This document shows positions 26,221 through 35,981 of a stretch of 64,000 bases of DNA, in pieces. Position 1 is the stretch's first letter, and the number at the start of each line of letters is the position of its first letter. The notes beneath the pieces were generated by a model, which did no database searches, was not told where the DNA came from, and saw only the letters and a list, made by a program, of their open reading frames with translations. The DNA is from an uncultured Chitinophaga sp. (lineage in GTDB: Bacteria > Bacteroidota > Bacteroidia > Chitinophagales > Chitinophagaceae): positions 124,001 to 188,000 of the forward strand of contig NZ_CABHOU010000095.1 of the NCBI RefSeq assembly GCF_902168175.1. The letters are read 5' to 3'. The translations under genes were made by a program, and so were the position numbers.

Positions 26221-26673
26221 ATGCCATTAGAACAAACCATAAACGACGCCATTAAAACCGCCATGCTGGCCAGGAATGAAATAGACCTGCGCAGTCTCCG
26301 TGCTATTAAGGCGGCCATATTAGTGGCAAAAACCTCAGAAGGCGCCAATGGTGAAATTTCTGAAGCAGACGAGCTGAAGCTCCTGCAAAAACTCGCTAAA
26401 CAAAGAAAAGACTCCCTCGATATTTTTCGTCAGCAGAACCGTGAAGACCTGGCAGTGAAAGAAGAAGAGGAACTGGCGGTAATAGAACGTTATCTTCCCA
26501 AACAAATGGACGAAGCAGAAGTGCGTACCATACTGGCTGGCATTATTGCGCAGGTAGGCGCTTCCGGTCCCGGCGATATGGGCAAGGTAATGGGTGTTGC
26601 CACCAAACAACTGGCAGGTAAGGCTGACGGTAAAGTAGTTTCCGGGCTGGTAAAAGAACTGCTGGCTAAGTAA
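26221..26673 (+). CDS. GatB/YqeY domain protein
   Basis: The 150-residue protein corresponds to the stand-alone YqeY domain, related to the tail of the amidotransferase subunit GatB that grips tRNA. Motifs: LRSLRAIKAAILVAKTSE near the start, KQRKDSLDIFRQQNREDL in the middle, ERYLPKQMDEAEVR, and the glycine-rich GPGDMGKVMG near 115. It may bind tRNA, but its cellular role is not settled. The cvpA gene begins 2 bases after its stop, so they form an operon. Confidence 0.93.
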   Translation: MPLEQTINDAIKTAMLARNEIDLRSLRAIKAAILVAKTSEGANGEISEADELKLLQKLAKQRKDSLDIFRQQNREDLAVKEEEELAVIERYLPKQMDEAEVRTILAGIIAQVGASGPGDMGKVMGVATKQLAGKADGKVVSGLVKELLAK

Positions 26674-26675
26674 AC

Positions 26676-27215
26676 ATGGCCATCGATATCATTTTCGCCA
26701 TTATCCTGGTATTTGCTATTTACAGGGGATTTACCCGTGGTCTTATTGTGGCCGTGTTCTCCTTTGTAGCCTGTATGATCGGGATGGCAGCAGCGCTGAA
26801 ATTATCGTCTACCCTGTCTGTATACCTGCAGGAGCATGCCAACATCCATACCCGCTGGCTGCCTGTCATCAGTTTTGTATTGTTGTTCGTGGGCGTGGTA
26901 CTGCTTATAAGGCTGGGGGCCAACCTGTTAGAGAAGATGGTGGAGTTGGTGCTGTTAGGATGGGTAAATAAGCTGGGCGGCATATTGTTATACACAACGA
27001 TATTTATTATAATTTACAGTGTAATGTTGTGGATAGCCAATCAGTTATACTGGTTAAGTCCTGAAACGAAACTGCAATCTGTAGTATACCCTTACATAGA
27101 GGGGATTGGTCCCTGGGTGGTAGAGCATATAGGCAGGGTATTACCTTTCTTCCGGGGCATATTCAGCGACCTGGAAGCATTCTTTGAAACAGCCGCTTCG
27201 CAAACTTCTGCATAG
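26676..27215 (+). CDS. CvpA family membrane protein
   Basis: The 179-residue protein has four hydrophobic segments and begins MAIDIIFAIILVFAIYRGFT, the CvpA signature with the RGF pair. The family is named after colicin V production but its general role is linked to envelope integrity. It lies 2 bases after the yqeY-type gene. The C-terminus (about 150-179) is soluble. Confidence 0.88.
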   Translation: MAIDIIFAIILVFAIYRGFTRGLIVAVFSFVACMIGMAAALKLSSTLSVYLQEHANIHTRWLPVISFVLLFVGVVLLIRLGANLLEKMVELVLLGWVNKLGGILLYTTIFIIIYSVMLWIANQLYWLSPETKLQSVVYPYIEGIGPWVVEHIGRVLPFFRGIFSDLEAFFETAASQTSA

Positions 27216-27290
27216 ATTGCTCGCTTCAAAGAGTATTTAAATTAAGAAAAAGAATTATTTTAGCGCAAAATTGACTTTTAAGCTTAGGCG

Positions 27291-28049
27291 ATGGATTACG
27301 AAATCAAAACAGAGGGTAAGTTTAAATTCGTGGAGGAAGGAGAAGGCGAACCACTGATATTACTGCACGGGCTTTTTGGCGCATTGAGTAATTTCAGGGA
27401 CCTGGTGGAGTATTTCAGGAAATCTTACAGGGTAGTGGTGCCGCTTTTGCCGCTATTCGATCTTAATATCCTCGATACATCGGTAGGCGGGCTGGCAAAA
27501 TATGTACACAAGTTCCTGGAAACACGTAACTATACGAATGTTCACCTGATGGGCAACTCGCTCGGAGGGCATGTAGGGCTTGTATACATCCTCAAACACC
27601 AGGAAAACGTTAAATCGCTTATTCTCACCGGCAGCTCGGGTTTATTCGAGAACGGTATGGGTGAAACATATCCTAAAAGAGGCGATTACGAATACATTAA
27701 GAAAAAGACGGAACTCACCTTTTACGATCCGGCCACTGCTACCAAAGAACTGGTGGACGAAGTGTTTGATATCGTAAATAACAGGCTGAAGGTGATCAAG
27801 ATTATTGCGCTGGCTAAATCGGCCATCCGTCACAATCTTGGCGAGGAGTTGATGGATATTACCGTACCAACCTGTCTTATCTGGGGCCAAAACGATACTA
27901 TTACGCCACCTATGGTGGGCGAAGAGTTCAAAAAGCTCATACCCAATTCGGAACTTCACTTTATCGATAAATGCGGCCACGCCCCTATGATGGAGCAACC
28001 AGCCGAATTTAACGCCATCCTGGAGACCTTCCTTTCAAAGCTGAAATAA
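27291..28049 (+). CDS. Alpha/beta hydrolase
   Basis: The 252-residue protein carries the complete catalytic set: LLHGLFGALSNF (oxyanion), LMGNSLGGHVGL (GNSLGG nucleophile elbow at about residue 89), WGQNDTITPP (Asp) and IDKCGHAPMMEQP (His). It resembles the lipase/esterase branch near bacterial C-C hydrolases (MhpC-like). Substrate unknown. It is single by spacing. Confidence 0.9.
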   Translation: MDYEIKTEGKFKFVEEGEGEPLILLHGLFGALSNFRDLVEYFRKSYRVVVPLLPLFDLNILDTSVGGLAKYVHKFLETRNYTNVHLMGNSLGGHVGLVYILKHQENVKSLILTGSSGLFENGMGETYPKRGDYEYIKKKTELTFYDPATATKELVDEVFDIVNNRLKVIKIIALAKSAIRHNLGEELMDITVPTCLIWGQNDTITPPMVGEEFKKLIPNSELHFIDKCGHAPMMEQPAEFNAILETFLSKLK

Positions 28050-28214
28050 TAAGTACCGCACCGTACCGTTATTAATTTGCCGACAGGGGCTTTATCCTTT
28101 GCATTTACACCTGCATCAGTTACCGCTATGCCATTTCGTGCAGGTTGTCGTAATTTTTACAAGGTAGTTTTCTGCGTTTGGAATATTCTTTGTTATTATT
28201 GCAGTACAATCCAA

Positions 28215-28886
28215 ATGAACATTATGCTGGCCCAGGAACTCATATCATCTGTAGTACCGGTGTTGCACCCGATGGATACCGGCGCCAAAGCTTTACGTTT
28301 GATGAACGAATATCATCTTACGCAACTGCCTATGGTAACAGATAACAAGTACGTTGGGTTGGTTGAAGAAGATGATATTATCGACTGGGAAGATCCGGAC
28401 CTGTTGCTCGAAACCGCGGCCGGGTCAGTGTTTAAACCTGCTGTACTCGAAGGTGCGCACTTCTATGAAGCCCTTAAATTGTTTCATGACTTTAAGTTAT
28501 CTGCCTTACCCGTAGTTACCCGCGAAAATGAGTACCTCGGCGTAATTACCAAAGATAACATGCTGGCGATGCTGGCCATGTACAATGGTGTAAAAGAACC
28601 CGGCGGACTGGTAGTACTGGAGGTAGGTCCACGTGATTACAGCCTGGCAGAAATTGCCCGTATTGCGGAATCCAACGACGTTACCCTGCTTTCTGTAAAT
28701 ACAATCACAAATCCCGGCTCCGGCAAACTGGAAATTTTACTAAAAACCAACCGCCAGGACTTGCAGAACCTAATCGCCACCTTCGAACGTTTTAACTACA
28801 CGATTAAATACACTTTCAGTGAAGAACTGGAAGAAGACCTGGTGAAAAAGAATTACGACCTCCTCATGAGCTATCTCAGCATGTAA
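28215..28886 (+). CDS. CBS domain protein
   Basis: The start at 28215 gives about 223 residues (MNIMLAQELISSVVPVLHPM); a longer frame from 28077 starts at TTG and adds 46 residues without family features. Two CBS repeats are visible (about 5-60 with LTQLPMVTDNKYVGLV, and about 65-130 with LSALPVVTRENEYLGVITKD); such pairs bind adenosine nucleotides. The last 90 residues (VLEVGPRDYSLAEIARIAES and following) look like an ACT-type regulatory domain. It is probably a small nucleotide sensor of unknown target. Confidence 0.87.
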   Translation: MNIMLAQELISSVVPVLHPMDTGAKALRLMNEYHLTQLPMVTDNKYVGLVEEDDIIDWEDPDLLLETAAGSVFKPAVLEGAHFYEALKLFHDFKLSALPVVTRENEYLGVITKDNMLAMLAMYNGVKEPGGLVVLEVGPRDYSLAEIARIAESNDVTLLSVNTITNPGSGKLEILLKTNRQDLQNLIATFERFNYTIKYTFSEELEEDLVKKNYDLLMSYLSM

Positions 28887-28925
28887 TTCCCTTTATTCAA
28901 ACTGTTATATTTTCGTTGCCGCAGC

Positions 28926-30350
28926 ATGCACAAAGTGTACTACATTCTTTTGATATGCCTGCTGGCGGGAGCTTTATTTCCCTGCCGGGCACAGTCGCCG
29001 GTAATCGCACAACCTCTGCAGGTGGTGAGCGACGATGGGTATATCGTAGTGCGGCACATCCTCGTATCGGGCAATAAGAAAACACGGACCTCCATTATTC
29101 TTCGTGAAATAGGCACCGTGCCCGGCGATACCATCCGGCTGAAAGAATTGTCTGCCACCCTGGAATCGCGGAGGAAACAATTACTTAACACCTCTCTTTT
29201 CCTGAACGTTACCGCCAACGTAAAAAACTGGACAGGCAACGATGCCGATATCGAATTTGAAGTTTGGGAAAGATGGTACACCTTCGCCTTCCCTATTTTC
29301 AAACTGGCCGACAGGAACTTTAACCAGTGGCTGGTAGAGCAAAAGGGCAGTCTGGACAGGGTAAACATAGGCGTAAAAGTGTTCCAGGACAACCTTACCG
29401 GCCGCAACGATGAAATTAAGGCCGACTTACAGATCGGTTACACCCAGCGGCTGATGCTTAGCTACGACCTGCCATACATCGACAAACGTTACCGCCACGG
29501 GGCGGGCATTATATTTTCATACAGCCGTAATCGTGAAGTAAACGACAGCAGCAACGAAAACAAGCAACACTTTTTCCGGCAGGACGATTTCCTGCGCCGT
29601 AACTTTTCTGCCGGCCTCAGTTACACCTATCGCCGCGCCATCAACACCAAACAGCAGGTATACCTTACCTATAATGAAGAATCAGTGAGCGATTCGGTAG
29701 TATTTATGAACCCCGAATACCTGGGCGATGGCCGTAAAAAAGTAAGATTCCTGAACCTCCTGTACCGGATTACCTACGCCAATGCCGACAGTTGGACCTT
29801 TCCGCTGAAAGGTGTTTACCTGCAGGCCGAGGTGGAGAAGACCGGGATAGGGCCATTGAGTGATATCGATTACATACGTTTTCGCGTCAGGGCCGCCAAA
29901 TACTGGCAGTTGTTCCCGAAAACCTACGGCGCACTGGGCATCAGGGCACAGGCCAAACTGTCGGACGACCAGCCCTATTTTGCGCAAAAGGCCATGGGGT
30001 ATGGTGAAGATTATTTAAGGGGATACGAATACTATGTAGTGGATGGCACCAGCTTTGCGATATTTAAGTCCACTTTACGCCAGGAGCTGCTGAACATGAA
30101 AGTGCGCTTACCCATGGTGCCCCGCAAATTCAGCCAGTTACCCATCCGCATATTTGCAAAAACGTATGCCGATGCCGGTTATACTTACAGCAGGTATCCA
30201 GGCAACGGGTTTCTCAATAACCGCATGCTGTACAGCGGCGGGGCCGGATTTGAACTGGTTACTTTTTACGATACCAGCATCCGGTTCGAATACAGTGTTA
30301 ACCAGTTAGGCGAAAAAGGACTATTTTTACACGCTAAGCTGGACATGTAA
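28926..30350 (+). CDS. BamA/TamA family outer membrane protein with one POTRA domain
   Basis: The 474-residue protein has a signal peptide ending PCRAQ, one POTRA repeat (about 40-120, with VRHILVSGNKKTRTSIILRE) and a beta-barrel of the surface-antigen D15 type, ending with FEYSVNQLGEKGLFLHAKLD. A single POTRA and short barrel differ from the full BamA encoded at 33109. The role may be in outer-membrane assembly or transport of another substrate. It is separated by 27 bases from nadK. Confidence 0.85.
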   Translation: MHKVYYILLICLLAGALFPCRAQSPVIAQPLQVVSDDGYIVVRHILVSGNKKTRTSIILREIGTVPGDTIRLKELSATLESRRKQLLNTSLFLNVTANVKNWTGNDADIEFEVWERWYTFAFPIFKLADRNFNQWLVEQKGSLDRVNIGVKVFQDNLTGRNDEIKADLQIGYTQRLMLSYDLPYIDKRYRHGAGIIFSYSRNREVNDSSNENKQHFFRQDDFLRRNFSAGLSYTYRRAINTKQQVYLTYNEESVSDSVVFMNPEYLGDGRKKVRFLNLLYRITYANADSWTFPLKGVYLQAEVEKTGIGPLSDIDYIRFRVRAAKYWQLFPKTYGALGIRAQAKLSDDQPYFAQKAMGYGEDYLRGYEYYVVDGTSFAIFKSTLRQELLNMKVRLPMVPRKFSQLPIRIFAKTYADAGYTYSRYPGNGFLNNRMLYSGGAGFELVTFYDTSIRFEYSVNQLGEKGLFLHAKLDM

Positions 30351-30377
30351 ACCGTAAACTCCAACTAATTTCAACGC

Positions 30378-31277
30378 ATGCAGATTGCTATTTACAGCAG
30401 GGGATTTAACCAGGACGACATAGATGACATCAGGTTATTGCTGGGAGAATTGCTGCGGCAGGAAATAACGCCTGTAATATTTGAACCTTTTTACAAAGAA
30501 CTGCTGCCTCATATTGAGTTGGACCGTGAAGTAGATACGTTTTCGTCAGCGGCAGGCCTTACCGGTAAAGTGGAATTCCTGATCAGTTTGGGGGGCGATG
30601 GTACCCTGCTGGATACCGTAGCCTTTGTGCGGGATAAGGACATTCCTGTGCTGGGCGTAAACTTCGGCCGTCTGGGTTTTTTAGCCACCACCGGCCGCGA
30701 AGACATTCACCAGTTGGTAGATGCGTTGGTAGCCCGTAACTACGTGGCAGACGAACGTTCGCTTATCCACCTCGACGCCAGCATTCCTTTATTCGGGGAT
30801 GTGCCTTATGCACTCAACGAGTTCACCATTCACAAAAAAGATACTTCCGCGATGGTAAAGGTGCACACCTACCTGAACGGCGAGTTTTTGAATACTTACT
30901 GGGCAGATGGTCTGATCGTGGCCACGCCTACCGGCTCTACAGGTTATTCGCTGAGTTGCGGTGGCCCCATTGTATTTCCGGAGGCCAGCAACTTTGTGAT
31001 TACCCCGGTAGCCCCTCACAACCTGAACGTAAGGCCCCTGGTGGTGCCCGACGACCAGGTAATATCATTCGAGATAGAAGGGCGTAGCGACCAGTTTATA
31101 TGCACACTCGACTCGCGGATGGAGATTATCGACAATCGTGTGCAGCTGGCGGTGAAGAAAGAAGCTTTTTCTATTAAACTGCTCCGGCTTAACGAGGCCA
31201 ACTTCCTGCATACCCTGCGCAATAAACTGCTTTGGGGTATCGATACCCGTAACCGGGGAGAGGCAAGGCGTCGTTAA
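30378..31277 (+). CDS. nadK: NAD kinase
   Basis: NadK makes NADP from NAD and ATP. The 299-residue protein has the GGDGTLLDTVAFVRD motif (about 73-87), the NEFTIHKKD block, and TPTGSTGYSLSCGGP which binds the nucleotide and phosphate. Length and motif order are normal. It lies between the POTRA protein and the DUF6089 gene, an order I associate with Bacteroidota genomes. Confidence 0.95.
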   Translation: MQIAIYSRGFNQDDIDDIRLLLGELLRQEITPVIFEPFYKELLPHIELDREVDTFSSAAGLTGKVEFLISLGGDGTLLDTVAFVRDKDIPVLGVNFGRLGFLATTGREDIHQLVDALVARNYVADERSLIHLDASIPLFGDVPYALNEFTIHKKDTSAMVKVHTYLNGEFLNTYWADGLIVATPTGSTGYSLSCGGPIVFPEASNFVITPVAPHNLNVRPLVVPDDQVISFEIEGRSDQFICTLDSRMEIIDNRVQLAVKKEAFSIKLLRLNEANFLHTLRNKLLWGIDTRNRGEARRR

Positions 31278-31318
31278 TCCATACCAAAATCCCTTATTTT
31301 GCGTTTTTAGTCTTGTTT

Positions 31319-32191
31319 ATGCGTCATCCGATCAATTACCACTTGCAGCGATTACGGGCCTTAGGCTTGGGAATAATGATTTTTTGCCTCGCGGGCGGTA
31401 CAGCCCGGGCGCAACAAGAGCTTACCTATACCGGGGAGCTGGGTTTCACTGTTGGCGGTGCGCACTACTTCGGCGATATCAACACCCGGTATGCCGTTAA
31501 TGCCATTAAACCCACCGTAGGCATTTATTACCGCAAATACTTCAACGACTACGTGGGTGCCAGGCTGCACTTCCGTTATGCGCAACTGGGTTACTCCGAT
31601 GTTTACAATACCAACGACTTCCAGAAAAGCAGGAACCTGAGTTTCAATACCGATATTTACGAGCTGGCTGCCCAGGGTGACTTCAACTTCTTCCAGTTTG
31701 AGCCCGGCAGCACCGAATACCGCTTTACGCCCTATTTTACCGGGGGCATGTCTATTTTCCATCATAACCCGTACGCGATGTACCAGGGCACAAAATATTT
31801 TTTGCAGCCTATGCACACGGAGGGGCAGGGAAGCGCCGCATATCCCGATCGTAAGGAGTACAGCCGTATTTCCTACGCTTACCTCATTGGCGGGGGGGTA
31901 AAGTATAACATCAACGCCCGTCTGAACCTGGGTGTAGAAGTGCTGTACCGGTTTACAGGTACCGATTACCTTGATGATGTGAGTACCACCTACATCGGGG
32001 TAGAGAACTTTGCCCTTACGCCGGCTGGCACTCCTTCCATGGCCGCCATTTTGCAGGATCGCTCTTCAGCCGTGGGAGAAACGATCGGCGTGGCTGGCAG
32101 GCAACGGGGAAACAGTCGCGACAGGGATCATTTTGCCTCCATAGAAATAACATTTGGCATCCTGTTTACTTCATATAGATGTAAGTTCTGA
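31319..32191 (+). CDS. DUF6089 family outer-membrane-type protein
   Basis: The start at 31319 (MRHPINYHL) is an ATG; a TTG six bases upstream is also in frame. The 290-residue product has a signal peptide ending GTARAQ and an eight-strand-type barrel pattern (ELGFTVGGAHYFGDINT, KPTVGIYYRKYFNDYVGARL, YFTGGMSIFHHNP). It matches the DUF6089 family found ahead of uppS-bamA in many Bacteroidota. The role is unknown; location suggests the envelope. Confidence 0.85.
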   Translation: MRHPINYHLQRLRALGLGIMIFCLAGGTARAQQELTYTGELGFTVGGAHYFGDINTRYAVNAIKPTVGIYYRKYFNDYVGARLHFRYAQLGYSDVYNTNDFQKSRNLSFNTDIYELAAQGDFNFFQFEPGSTEYRFTPYFTGGMSIFHHNPYAMYQGTKYFLQPMHTEGQGSAAYPDRKEYSRISYAYLIGGGVKYNINARLNLGVEVLYRFTGTDYLDDVSTTYIGVENFALTPAGTPSMAAILQDRSSAVGETIGVAGRQRGNSRDRDHFASIEITFGILFTSYRCKF

Positions 32192-32290
32192 TAAGCCCGT
32201 CCATTGGGCCTTTGCGCGTTACGTAGATAAAGAAAATTTAACGTTTCCTACACTCTTCCGTTAAAACTACGTTAAAACACCTCCCTCTTC

Positions 32291-32328
32291 TTGGCGGGTA
32301 GCGTCATAAAGGTATTTTTGTATCTTTG
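32291..32328 (+). promoter_or_regulatory. Promoter region of the uppS-bamA-skp operon
   Basis: TTGG at 32291 with TATTTTTG at 32313-32320 gives an 18-19-base spacer. A second -7 match, TATCTTTG, follows directly at 32321-32328. Either could drive uppS, whose start is at 32367. Confidence 0.5.
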
Positions 32329-32366
32329 CACACTTTTAGTAAATCTGTATTAACACGCCTACATAC

Positions 32367-33128
32367 ATGAGTTTGAAGGATCAATTAGACCTGCAACGGT
32401 TGCCGCGTCACATTGCCGTTATAATGGACGGAAACGGTCGTTGGGCAAAAGAGCGCGGTCAGGACCGGTTGTATGGGCATCACGAAGGGGTAGAAAGTGT
32501 GCGGAATGTTGTAGAAGCCTGTGCCGAATTAGGAGTAGGGTATCTTACCCTTTATGCCTTTTCTACCGAAAACTGGGACCGTCCCATGTATGAAGTGAAC
32601 GGCATTATGGAGTTGCTCGTAAATACTATCCGTAAGGAAGTAGCTACGCTTTCCAAAAATAATATCCGGTTACATGTAATCGGCGATATGGATATGCTTC
32701 CAGGCAACGCCCGCCAGGAAATGGAGGAGGCCATGAGCATAACCGAAGAAAATACCGGGTTAAACCTGGTAATGGCGCTTAGCTACAGTGCCCGTTGGGA
32801 AATTGTACGCGCGGCCCAAAACATTGCGAAAGATACCCGCGATGGCAAATTAAGACCTGAGGACGTAACACCAGAGGTCTGGGAAAAATACCTGTGCACC
32901 GCAAAAATCCCAGACCCCGAATTAATGATAAGGACAAGTGGAGAATGCCGTATCAGTAACTTTTTACTTTACCAGTTGGCTTATGCAGAGCTGTATTTCA
33001 CCAATACGCGCTGGCCTGACTTTCGGAAAGAGAACCTATACGAAGCCATCCTAAATTTTCAAACCAGAGAACGTCGTTTTGGCAAAACAAGCGACCAAAT
33101 ACAGCAGAATGAAGAAATTGTTTCCTAA
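32367..33128 (+). CDS. uppS: Isoprenyl transferase (undecaprenyl diphosphate synthase)
   Basis: The cis-prenyltransferase makes the C55 lipid carrier for cell-wall and glycan synthesis from farnesyl and isopentenyl diphosphate. The 253-residue protein has VIMDGNGRWAKERG (about 17-30), the conserved LTLYAFSTENWDRP block and the late PDPELMIRTSGECRISNFLL motif. All are canonical. Its stop overlaps the start of bamA by 20 bases, so the two genes are translationally linked. Confidence 0.96.
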   Translation: MSLKDQLDLQRLPRHIAVIMDGNGRWAKERGQDRLYGHHEGVESVRNVVEACAELGVGYLTLYAFSTENWDRPMYEVNGIMELLVNTIRKEVATLSKNNIRLHVIGDMDMLPGNARQEMEEAMSITEENTGLNLVMALSYSARWEIVRAAQNIAKDTRDGKLRPEDVTPEVWEKYLCTAKIPDPELMIRTSGECRISNFLLYQLAYAELYFTNTRWPDFRKENLYEAILNFQTRERRFGKTSDQIQQNEEIVS

Positions 33129-35844
33129 AAGCTTACTGGCCATAGTGTTATGTTGCAGTGCCGGGATGAGTGTGTCCGCCCAACAGAAGGATACCATCCC
33201 TCCCCCTGTAAAACGGCCTGAGGCTATTCCCTTAGATCTTGGAAGTGCTCAACAGTATGAAATCGCCGACATTGCCATCTCTGGTACCCAGTTCCTGGAT
33301 AAGCAACTGCTTATTTCACTTTCAGGATTAAATGTGGGAGATAAAGTGATCCTGCCAGGTGACCACTTCTCCAAAACAATTTCCACCCTTTGGTCGCAAC
33401 GCTTCTTTTCCAACATCGCTATCTACATCAATAAAATTGAAGATGGTAAAATATGGCTGGAAATAGAACTTACAGAAAAGCCTCGTATGAGCAGCTTCGA
33501 ATTCAAAGGCATTAAAAAAGCTGAGAAAGATGAGCTGGTAACTAAAATAGGCCTGCGCAAGGGAAGCGTGGTAACGGAAAGCCTGAAACAGAACGCTGTT
33601 AGCCAGATCCGTATTTACTACGCGGACAAAGGTTTCCGCAACGCTACTACCAGGGTAGAAGAAATTACGGACCCTAAACAACAGAACAGCGCAGCCGTTA
33701 TTTTCCATGTATCCAAAGGACAAAAGGTGCGTGTAAATAACATTCATATCGTTGGTAACGACAATATCGCGGATAACAAACTCAAAAAGAAAATGAAGGG
33801 CACGAAGGAGATGAGCCGCCTTACCCTTCACCCGGACGATAAAACGGTGTATGTAGACAGCAACGAGGTTAAACCGGAGTACTGGAAGGAAATGGGTTTC
33901 CTTTCCGCTACCAAAACTCTCGAAGCTCTTGACCCCTACTTCCGCTTTCACGTTTTCGCCAACTCTAAGTTTAACGACGCAAAATATTTTGAGGATAAAG
34001 AGAAGCTGGTGAGCTATTACAACTCCCAGGGTTATCGCGATGCCGTAATCGTTCGCGATACTACTTATCCTTCTTACCGTAACAACCTCAATATCGATAT
34101 CCAGGTAGAAGAGGGTAAGAAATATTACTTCGGTAATATCGTATGGAAAGGTAACAGCGTATACAGTGACTCGGTACTGGCCCGCATCCTCAGTATTAAA
34201 AAAGGCGACATTTATAACCTGGAATTGCTTGAAAAGCGCCTGGGTAAACAAATGAGCCCGGAGGGTGGTGATATTACCGGTTACTATATGGACTTTGGTT
34301 ACCTCTTCTTCCGTATCGACCCTGTGGAGATCGGCATCCGTGGAGATACCATCGACTACGAGATCAGGATGGTGGAAGGTCCGAAAGCGACCATCAATAC
34401 CATTAGCCTCGAGGGTAACGAAAAAACGAACGACCACGTGGTGATCCGCGAACTGCGTACACTGCCTGGCGAAGATTTCAGCCGTGCAAACCTTATCCGT
34501 TCGCAGCGTGAGATTTCCAACCTCGGTTTCTTCGATCCGGAGAAAATTGGTATTAATCCGGTGCCTAACGCCAGCAATGGTACGGTAGACATCGACTACT
34601 CTGTAGTAGAAAGGGCGAACGACCAGTTGGAACTGTCGGCAGGCTGGGGTGGTTATATCGGTCTTACCGGTACACTCGGTGTTACCTTTAATAACTTCTC
34701 GATTAAAAACTTCTTCCGTAAAGAAACCTGGGACCCATTACCAAGCGGCGACGGTCAGAAATTATCTGTACGTATTTCGTCGAACGGTAAAGCGTACCGC
34801 TCTTATAACTTCTCTTTCACTGAGCCGTGGCTGGGTGGTAAAAAGAGAAACCCGTTCTCTGTAAGCTTCTACAGCACTTATCAAAACCCGAACGCTTACG
34901 CAGAGTACTACAACCAAACCGTAAGCAATCCCGGCGCTTACTTCCGCGTACTGGGTGGTTCGGTATCACTGGGTAAACAGCTGAAATGGCCGGATGACTA
35001 TTTCTCCCTGATGTACTCTGTGAACTACCAGCGTTATAAGTTGAAAGACTTTAACTATTTCAATATCGCAGGTTTCGACAACGGTATTTCTAATAACCTT
35101 AGCTTACGTATCACTTTAGCGCGTTCTTCTGTAGACCAGCAGATTTTCCCACGCAGTGGTTCCAGCTTTATGCTGTTCGGCCAGTTCACACCTCCTTACT
35201 CTGCATTTGATAAGGAAAGGAATTACAAAGCCGAGCCGATTAAAGATCAGTTTAAATTTATCGAGTACCAGAAATACCGCCTGAATGCGGAATGGTATGT
35301 TCCGCTGACCAAACCAATGGGCTCCGACAACAAATCACTGGTACTGAAAGTGGCTACCAAATTCGGTTACATCGGAAGTTATAATAACAGAACAACACTT
35401 TCTCCGTTCGGACGTTTTGAACTGGGTGGTGATGGTTTGAGTAACTTTGCGGTATATGATCGTGATATCATCTCTCAGCGTGGTTATCCTTTGTACTACA
35501 CCTCTAACCCGAAACTGAACCCGGAAAGCGGTCAGCCGGCTGGTTACCAGGGTTTCACCATATTCAACAAATATGTGATGGAAGTACGTTATCCGTTCAG
35601 TCTTAACCCAAGCTCCACGATCTTCGGTCTGGCGTTTGTTGAAGCAGCCAACGGTTACCGCGACTTTAAGGAATACAATCCGTTCCGCCTGCGCAGATCA
35701 GTAGGTTTGGGCGCACGTTTCTACCTGCCGATGTTTGGCCTGCTAGGTTTCGACTACGGTATTGGTTTAGACAGGCTTAAACCAGGTGGTGGATTGAAAG
35801 ATGCGGCTAAATTCACCTTCATGCTGGGCTTCGAGCCAGAATAA
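33109..35844 (+). CDS. bamA: Outer membrane protein assembly factor BamA
   Basis: BamA folds beta-barrel proteins into the outer membrane. The start at 33109 gives a signal peptide MKKLFPKSLLAIVLCCSAGM ending VSAQ; a TTG start at 33079 adds ten residues and is unlikely. The 911-residue protein has five POTRA repeats (about 50-430) and a 16-strand barrel of the surface-antigen type, with the conserved RGYPLY-type motif (SQRGYPLYYTSNP) near 790. The gene overlaps uppS and is followed by three Skp-type chaperone genes, which supply unfolded barrel proteins to BamA. Confidence 0.96.
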   Translation: MKKLFPKSLLAIVLCCSAGMSVSAQQKDTIPPPVKRPEAIPLDLGSAQQYEIADIAISGTQFLDKQLLISLSGLNVGDKVILPGDHFSKTISTLWSQRFFSNIAIYINKIEDGKIWLEIELTEKPRMSSFEFKGIKKAEKDELVTKIGLRKGSVVTESLKQNAVSQIRIYYADKGFRNATTRVEEITDPKQQNSAAVIFHVSKGQKVRVNNIHIVGNDNIADNKLKKKMKGTKEMSRLTLHPDDKTVYVDSNEVKPEYWKEMGFLSATKTLEALDPYFRFHVFANSKFNDAKYFEDKEKLVSYYNSQGYRDAVIVRDTTYPSYRNNLNIDIQVEEGKKYYFGNIVWKGNSVYSDSVLARILSIKKGDIYNLELLEKRLGKQMSPEGGDITGYYMDFGYLFFRIDPVEIGIRGDTIDYEIRMVEGPKATINTISLEGNEKTNDHVVIRELRTLPGEDFSRANLIRSQREISNLGFFDPEKIGINPVPNASNGTVDIDYSVVERANDQLELSAGWGGYIGLTGTLGVTFNNFSIKNFFRKETWDPLPSGDGQKLSVRISSNGKAYRSYNFSFTEPWLGGKKRNPFSVSFYSTYQNPNAYAEYYNQTVSNPGAYFRVLGGSVSLGKQLKWPDDYFSLMYSVNYQRYKLKDFNYFNIAGFDNGISNNLSLRITLARSSVDQQIFPRSGSSFMLFGQFTPPYSAFDKERNYKAEPIKDQFKFIEYQKYRLNAEWYVPLTKPMGSDNKSLVLKVATKFGYIGSYNNRTTLSPFGRFELGGDGLSNFAVYDRDIISQRGYPLYYTSNPKLNPESGQPAGYQGFTIFNKYVMEVRYPFSLNPSSTIFGLAFVEAANGYRDFKEYNPFRLRRSVGLGARFYLPMFGLLGFDYGIGLDRLKPGGGLKDAAKFTFMLGFEPE

Positions 35845-35981
35845 TGAAGATGGACGAAAAATGGAATGCTGATTTTTTCAAATTATTATATATTGCGAAT
35901 CCCTGGGGCGGTGTTAGAACGAACGTGTGATATAAGGCTTGGGGCATGGTATTTGCAATTTCGACCCTCAAAACGCATACA

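Noticed and set aside
33328..34437. 369-codon minus-strand frame opposite bamA
   Set aside because: Shadow frame of the POTRA region; no motif.
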